Assembly: GCA_030616425.1 (NCBI GenBank)
Contig: JAUWXJ010000019.1
Coordinates: 1-19,140 of the forward strand
Source of the DNA: Desulfobacterales bacterium
Lineage (GTDB): Bacteria > Desulfobacterota > Desulfobacteria > Desulfobacterales > C00003060
Direction: 5' to 3'
Length of the DNA stretch: 19,140 nt
Part shown: piece after piece, positions 16,135 to 19,140 of the stretch
Position numbering within the stretch: position 1 is the first letter of the stretch
Layout: the number at the start of each line of letters is the position of its first letter
The notes under the pieces: generated by a model
Told to the model about the DNA's origin: nothing
The model's input: the letters and a program-made list of their open reading frames with translations, nothing else
Database searches by the model: none
Translations under genes and position numbers: made by a program

Positions 16135-16152
16135 ATACGGGAGGTTGAGAGC

Positions 16153-17580
16153 ATGGCACAAGAAATAGTGAATATGGGAACAATCACCCAGGTCATCGGC
16201 AACGTGATCGATGTGGAGTTTCCAGAGGGGGAACTTCCGCTGATCTACACAGCCCTATGGGTCAGCAATCCGGGGATCAGTGACGAAGAAGACAACCTGG
16301 TTATAGAAGTGGCCCAACACCTGGGTGACCGGGTGGTGCGCACGATTGCCATGGATATGACTGACGGGCTCGTCAGGGGGATGCCTGTAAAGAACACGGG
16401 CAAACCCATCATGATGCCTATAGGCGAAGCAGGTCTGGGACGGATTCTCAATGTCGTGGGCCGGCCTGTGGACGGACTTGGTCCGGTCGTGTCAGATAAG
16501 TATGCTCCTATTCACCGGCCATCACCATCATTTATAGAACAGGATACCACGGTTAAGGTGCTGGAAAGCGGCGTGAAGGTCATGGATTTGCTGGTTCCCT
16601 TCCCCCGTGGCGGTAAGATGGGCATGTTTGGCGGTGCTGGTGTCGGAAAGACCGTCATCATGATAGAGATGATCCACAACATCGCCAAGGAGCACGGCGG
16701 TATTTCTGTCTTTGCAGGCGTGGGAGAACGGACCCGCGAAGGCAACGACCTTTATCTTGAAATGAAAGAATCCGGCGTGCTTCCAAGGTGTGCTTTGATT
16801 TACGGACAGATGACCGAACCACCCGGAGCCCGTGCACGCGTGGCCTTGTCCGCGCTGACGGCGGCAGAGTATTACAGGGACGAGGAAGGCATGGATGTCC
16901 TCTTTTTTATGGATAATATCTTTCGCTTTACCCAGGCAGGCTCGGAGGTTTCTGCCCTTCTAGGTCGCATGCCCTCTGCTGTGGGATATCAACCCACGCT
17001 GGCGGTTGACATAGGAGAACTCCAGGAGCGGATTACTTCCACCGACAAGGGTTCTATCACCGCAGTACAGTGCATTTATGTTCCGGCAGACGACTTGACA
17101 GACCCCGCGCCGGCCACCACTTTTGCTCACCTTGACGGTACCGTGGTTCTGAACAGACAGATCGTAGAGCTCGGGATCTATCCGGCGGTGGACCCGCTCG
17201 ATTCCACTTCACGAATCCTGGATCCTCAGTACGTGGGCGAAGAGCATTACCAAGCGGCTCGAGAGGTTCAGATGATCTTGCAGAAGTACACGGATCTTCA
17301 GGATATTATTGCAATCCTTGGAATGGACGAGCTTTCTGAAGAAGACAAGCTCACGGTTGGCCGGGCCCGCAGGATACAACGATTCCTCTCACAACCCTTC
17401 CATGTGGCGGAGGAATTTACCGGCCTGCCGGGCAAGTATGTGAAGATCGAGGAGACGGTCAAGGGGTTTAAAGAGATCTGTGAGGGGGTACATGATGAGC
17501 TTCCTGAGCAGGCCTTCTATATGGTCGGGCCAATTGAAGAGGCTCAGGCCAAGGCCGAGAAGCTCGCAGCTATTGAATAA
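16153..17580 (+). CDS. atpD: ATP synthase beta subunit
   Basis: A 475-residue catalytic beta subunit. The Walker A motif is GGAGVGKT (160-167), the catalytic glutamate region is GERTREG (191-197, Glu192), the Walker B region is VLFFMDNIFRFTQAGSE (249-265) and the DELSEED torque motif is at 392-398; all are intact. The segment PFPRGGKMGMFGG (149-161) differs from the commoner PYxKGGKIGLFGG and is, from memory, usual for sulfate-reducer sequences. ATG 16153 has GGGAGG eight bases upstream. It lies between atpG and atpC in the common gene order. Confidence 0.99.
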   Translation: MAQEIVNMGTITQVIGNVIDVEFPEGELPLIYTALWVSNPGISDEEDNLVIEVAQHLGDRVVRTIAMDMTDGLVRGMPVKNTGKPIMMPIGEAGLGRILNVVGRPVDGLGPVVSDKYAPIHRPSPSFIEQDTTVKVLESGVKVMDLLVPFPRGGKMGMFGGAGVGKTVIMIEMIHNIAKEHGGISVFAGVGERTREGNDLYLEMKESGVLPRCALIYGQMTEPPGARARVALSALTAAEYYRDEEGMDVLFFMDNIFRFTQAGSEVSALLGRMPSAVGYQPTLAVDIGELQERITSTDKGSITAVQCIYVPADDLTDPAPATTFAHLDGTVVLNRQIVELGIYPAVDPLDSTSRILDPQYVGEEHYQAAREVQMILQKYTDLQDIIAILGMDELSEEDKLTVGRARRIQRFLSQPFHVAEEFTGLPGKYVKIEETVKGFKEICEGVHDELPEQAFYMVGPIEEAQAKAEKLAAIE

Positions 17581-17606
17581 CATGTAAGTAAGGGTTAGGT
17601 GACATT

Positions 17607-18020
17607 ATGGCAGGCAAACTCATGTTAGAAGTTGTGACCCCTGACAAATCAGTGGTTAGCGAAGAGGCCCAGATTGTGGTCGCTCCCGGGGAATACGGAG
17701 AATTCGGCGTCTTGCCTGGCCACACTACGTTTCTGACAACCTTAAAAACAGGGATGCTCAGGTACAATGACGAGGGCGGGAATGAACGGCTTGTATTTGT
17801 GAACGGTGGCTTTGCAGAAGTTATGCTTAACACGGTGACAGTTCTGGCTGAATCTGCCGAGCGCAGAAGAGATATAGACATTGAGCGGGCCAGGGTTGCT
17901 ATGAAGCGCGCAGAAGAGCGGTTAGCTGAAGCGACCAAGAGAGAGGATGTTGATTTTCAGCGTGCCCAGGCCGCATTACAGCGGGCAATTGCAAGGCTAA
18001 AGGTCGCAGGGACCGGATAG
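17607..18020 (+). CDS. atpC: ATP synthase epsilon subunit
   Basis: A 137-residue epsilon subunit, the central-stalk protein that joins gamma to the c ring and restrains ATP hydrolysis. The N-terminal beta sandwich shows LEVVTPDKSV (7-16) and the signature GEYGEFGVLPGHTTFLTTLKTG (28-49). The C-terminal helical hairpin (about 85-135) is rich in Arg, Glu and Ala, as normal. AGGTGA precedes ATG 17607. It is the last gene of the operon; an intrinsic terminator begins 25 bases after its stop. Confidence 0.97.
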   Translation: MAGKLMLEVVTPDKSVVSEEAQIVVAPGEYGEFGVLPGHTTFLTTLKTGMLRYNDEGGNERLVFVNGGFAEVMLNTVTVLAESAERRRDIDIERARVAMKRAEERLAEATKREDVDFQRAQAALQRAIARLKVAGTG

Positions 18021-18045
18021 ATATTAGAATATACGAACTAACGCT

Positions 18046-18078
18046 GGGGCAAGTCAATTGACTTGCCCCTTCTTTTTT
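18046..18078 (+). terminator. Strong intrinsic terminator after atpC
   Basis: A perfect palindrome with 12-base arms (18046-18057 and 18058-18069, GGGGCAAGTCAA and its complement) folds into a GC-rich stem of about ten pairs with an AATT loop. It is followed by TTCTTTTTT (18070-18078). No matching A-run lies on the left, so it works on the plus strand only. The T-run ends 15 bases before the glmU-like start codon. Confidence 0.92.
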
Positions 18079-18093
18079 GGTAAAAATTAACAT

Positions 18094-18843
18094 ATGCAAG
18101 ATGTAGCTGCCATCATATTGGCTGCCGGGGAGGGCACCCGCATGAAATCGACCAGGGCCAAGGCACTCCATGAGATAGCCGGGGTGCCTATGATCCAATA
18201 CGTGGTTGAGACTGCCCTGGGTGTGGTCGACGAAGTTGTGGTGGTCATAGGCCATCAGGGCGAGGGTGTTCGGAAGGCACTCGCACCTTATCCGATGCTT
18301 AGGTTTGCGGTTCAAAAGGATCAGCTCGGTACGGGACATGCGGTGGTATGTGCCATGCCGCAGGTGCCGGCCAACATTCAGGATGTCGTCGTCCTGTGCG
18401 GAGATACGCCACTGATAAAGCCGACCACGATACGGGGCCTGATTGATAAACACAGAGCCAGCGAGAGCTATTTGAGCCTCTTAACAACGAAACTTGCAGA
18501 GCCTTTTGGATATGGGAGAATCGTTCTAGACGCAGAGGGGAAGCCCATACGTATTGTGGAAGAATCAGATGCCACCAAATCTGAGAAGAAAATTGTACTG
18601 GTCAACACTGGAACCTATTGTATCAACAAAGGTTTTTTAAAAAGAGCCTTGGCAGATTTGAAGGATGATAACGCGCAGGGTGAGTTCTATTTGACCGATG
18701 TAGTGGAACTGGCATACCGAGACGGCAGGCCCGCTGTTGTTTTGGAGGTCAGTGATACGATCCAGGTGATTGGTGTGAATACCAGGGAGGAGTTGGCCAA
18801 GGCTGAAAGGTTCGTACAGCAGACCATTGAGAGAGAAGGCTGA
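18094..18843 (+). CDS. glmU: GlmU-like N-acetylglucosamine-1-phosphate uridylyltransferase, single domain
   Basis: A 249-residue protein equal to the N-terminal pyrophosphorylase half of GlmU. It should make UDP-GlcNAc from UTP and GlcNAc-1-phosphate in the cytoplasm, for peptidoglycan and lipopolysaccharide. Motifs seen are LAAGEGTRMKS (9-19), Lys23, QLGTGHA (77-83), CGDTPL (102-107, metal-binding Asp104), GYGR (139-142), EESDA (156-160), NTGTY (171-175) and GVNTREEL (227-234, metal-binding Asn229). Bifunctional GlmU is about 450 residues. Here the stop comes just after the helix that joins the two domains, and no left-handed beta-helix coding follows in any frame, so the acetyltransferase half is absent and must be supplied elsewhere. 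ATG 18094 has no good Shine-Dalgarno site. The position after atpC matches the E. coli atpC-glmU order. A related sugar-nucleotide transferase activity cannot be excluded. Confidence 0.85.
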   Translation: MQDVAAIILAAGEGTRMKSTRAKALHEIAGVPMIQYVVETALGVVDEVVVVIGHQGEGVRKALAPYPMLRFAVQKDQLGTGHAVVCAMPQVPANIQDVVVLCGDTPLIKPTTIRGLIDKHRASESYLSLLTTKLAEPFGYGRIVLDAEGKPIRIVEESDATKSEKKIVLVNTGTYCINKGFLKRALADLKDDNAQGEFYLTDVVELAYRDGRPAVVLEVSDTIQVIGVNTREELAKAERFVQQTIEREG

Positions 18844-18850
18844 AATAACC

Positions 18851-18880
18851 TTGACTTTTCTTTTATGGCTTGTCTATAGT
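18851..18880 (+). promoter_or_regulatory. Sigma-70-type promoter of zapA
   Basis: TTGACT (18851-18856), an 18-base spacer and TATAGT (18875-18880) make a near-consensus promoter eight bases after the glmU-like stop. Transcription would start near 18887, leaving a leader of about 70 bases before zapA. Confidence 0.7.
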
Positions 18881-18958
18881 GACTTAGATGCGGTAGGCTG
18901 AACCCTAATATGGTATGCGATAACACCCCAGAGGACTATAAACCAAGCTTTGGTATCT

Positions 18959-19140
18959 GTGGACAGGTTAATCAACATAGAATTATTCGGGCAGACCTAT
19001 AGTCTCAAAGCAAGTGGTCAAGTTTCGCAGGCCGAGGAGGTCGCAAATTACGTAGCAGAACACGTGGAAAAAGTCCGTGCTGCTGCCGAGGCCCCCAGCA
19101 AGGTAGATACGCTCATCCTGGCGGTCTTGAATATTGCCAA
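18959..19140 (+). CDS. zapA: Cell division protein ZapA, 3' partial
   Basis: The first 60 codons of a ZapA-like protein; the gene runs off the window. ZapA binds FtsZ and crosslinks protofilaments in the Z ring. The start RLINIELFGQTYSLKA matches the family pattern of a short beta strand, then I-x-G-x-x-Y-x-L. It is followed by a helix (QAEEVANYVAEHVEKVRAAA) and the conserved V-DTLILAVLNIA region. I chose GTG 18959 because it gives the usual ZapA length before the first strand. TTG 18950 is in frame and possible; neither has an ideal ribosome binding site (GAGG at 18931-18934 is distant). In many bacteria the 6S RNA gene follows zapA, which would lie outside this window. Confidence 0.85.
   Translation, partial: MDRLINIELFGQTYSLKASGQVSQAEEVANYVAEHVEKVRAAAEAPSKVDTLILAVLNIA

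Noticed and set aside
18910..19002. A 30-codon ORF (ATG 18910) in the zapA leader, overlapping the zapA start in another frame
   Set aside because: It has no Shine-Dalgarno site and no recognisable sequence, and the ZapA frame explains the region; an upstream regulatory ORF cannot be supported.

Overview
The window looks like chromosomal sequence from an anaerobic member of the Desulfobacterota (the former Deltaproteobacteria). Three things suggest this. The F1 operon has two b-type stator subunits (b' then b) and carries neither the a nor the c subunit. A 2-hydroxyacyl-CoA dehydratase activase-type iron-sulfur protein is present, which is typical of anaerobes. An inverted-repeat element sits after rodA whose ends resemble repeats I remember from such genomes. 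The genus cannot be named from the sequence alone. Most of the window is conserved core machinery. I see no phage, CRISPR array, transposase, tRNA, rRNA or obvious defence system.

Layout. Bases 2-3345 (+): the 3' part of a large activase/DUF2229 iron-sulfur protein, followed at once by its COG3581-type partner; both are of unknown physiological role. Bases 3426-5656 (-): a three-gene group transcribed in the order family 2 glycosyltransferase, Na+/Ca2+ exchanger-type antiporter, small PEGA-domain lipoprotein. Bases 5865-11306 (+): the rod-shape elongasome cluster mreB-mreC-mreD-mrdA(PBP2)-rodA, with overlapping genes at its 3' end. Bases 11304-11511: a composite inverted-repeat element that supplies the rodA stop codon and ends at the ribosome binding site of a bactofilin gene (11527-11910).

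Bases 11941-18020 (+): a near-consensus promoter, then the ATP synthase operon atpF'-atpF-atpH-atpA-atpG-atpD-atpC, closed by a strong intrinsic terminator (18046-18078). Base 18094 onward (+): a GlmU-like uridylyltransferase without the acetyltransferase half, then a good sigma-70-type promoter and the start of zapA, which runs off the window.

Together the right-hand 13 kb joins cell-shape and septum genes (MreB, MreC, MreD, PBP2, RodA, bactofilin, ZapA), supply of the peptidoglycan precursor UDP-GlcNAc (GlmU-like) and energy conversion (F1 and stator). The points most worth a second look are the nested repeat element after rodA, the terminator sitting 15 bases before the single-domain glmU-like gene, and the split activase pair at the left edge. 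No stretch longer than 300 bases lacks a gene; the longest gaps are 11307-11526 (repeat element), 5657-5864 and 11911-12071 (atp promoter).
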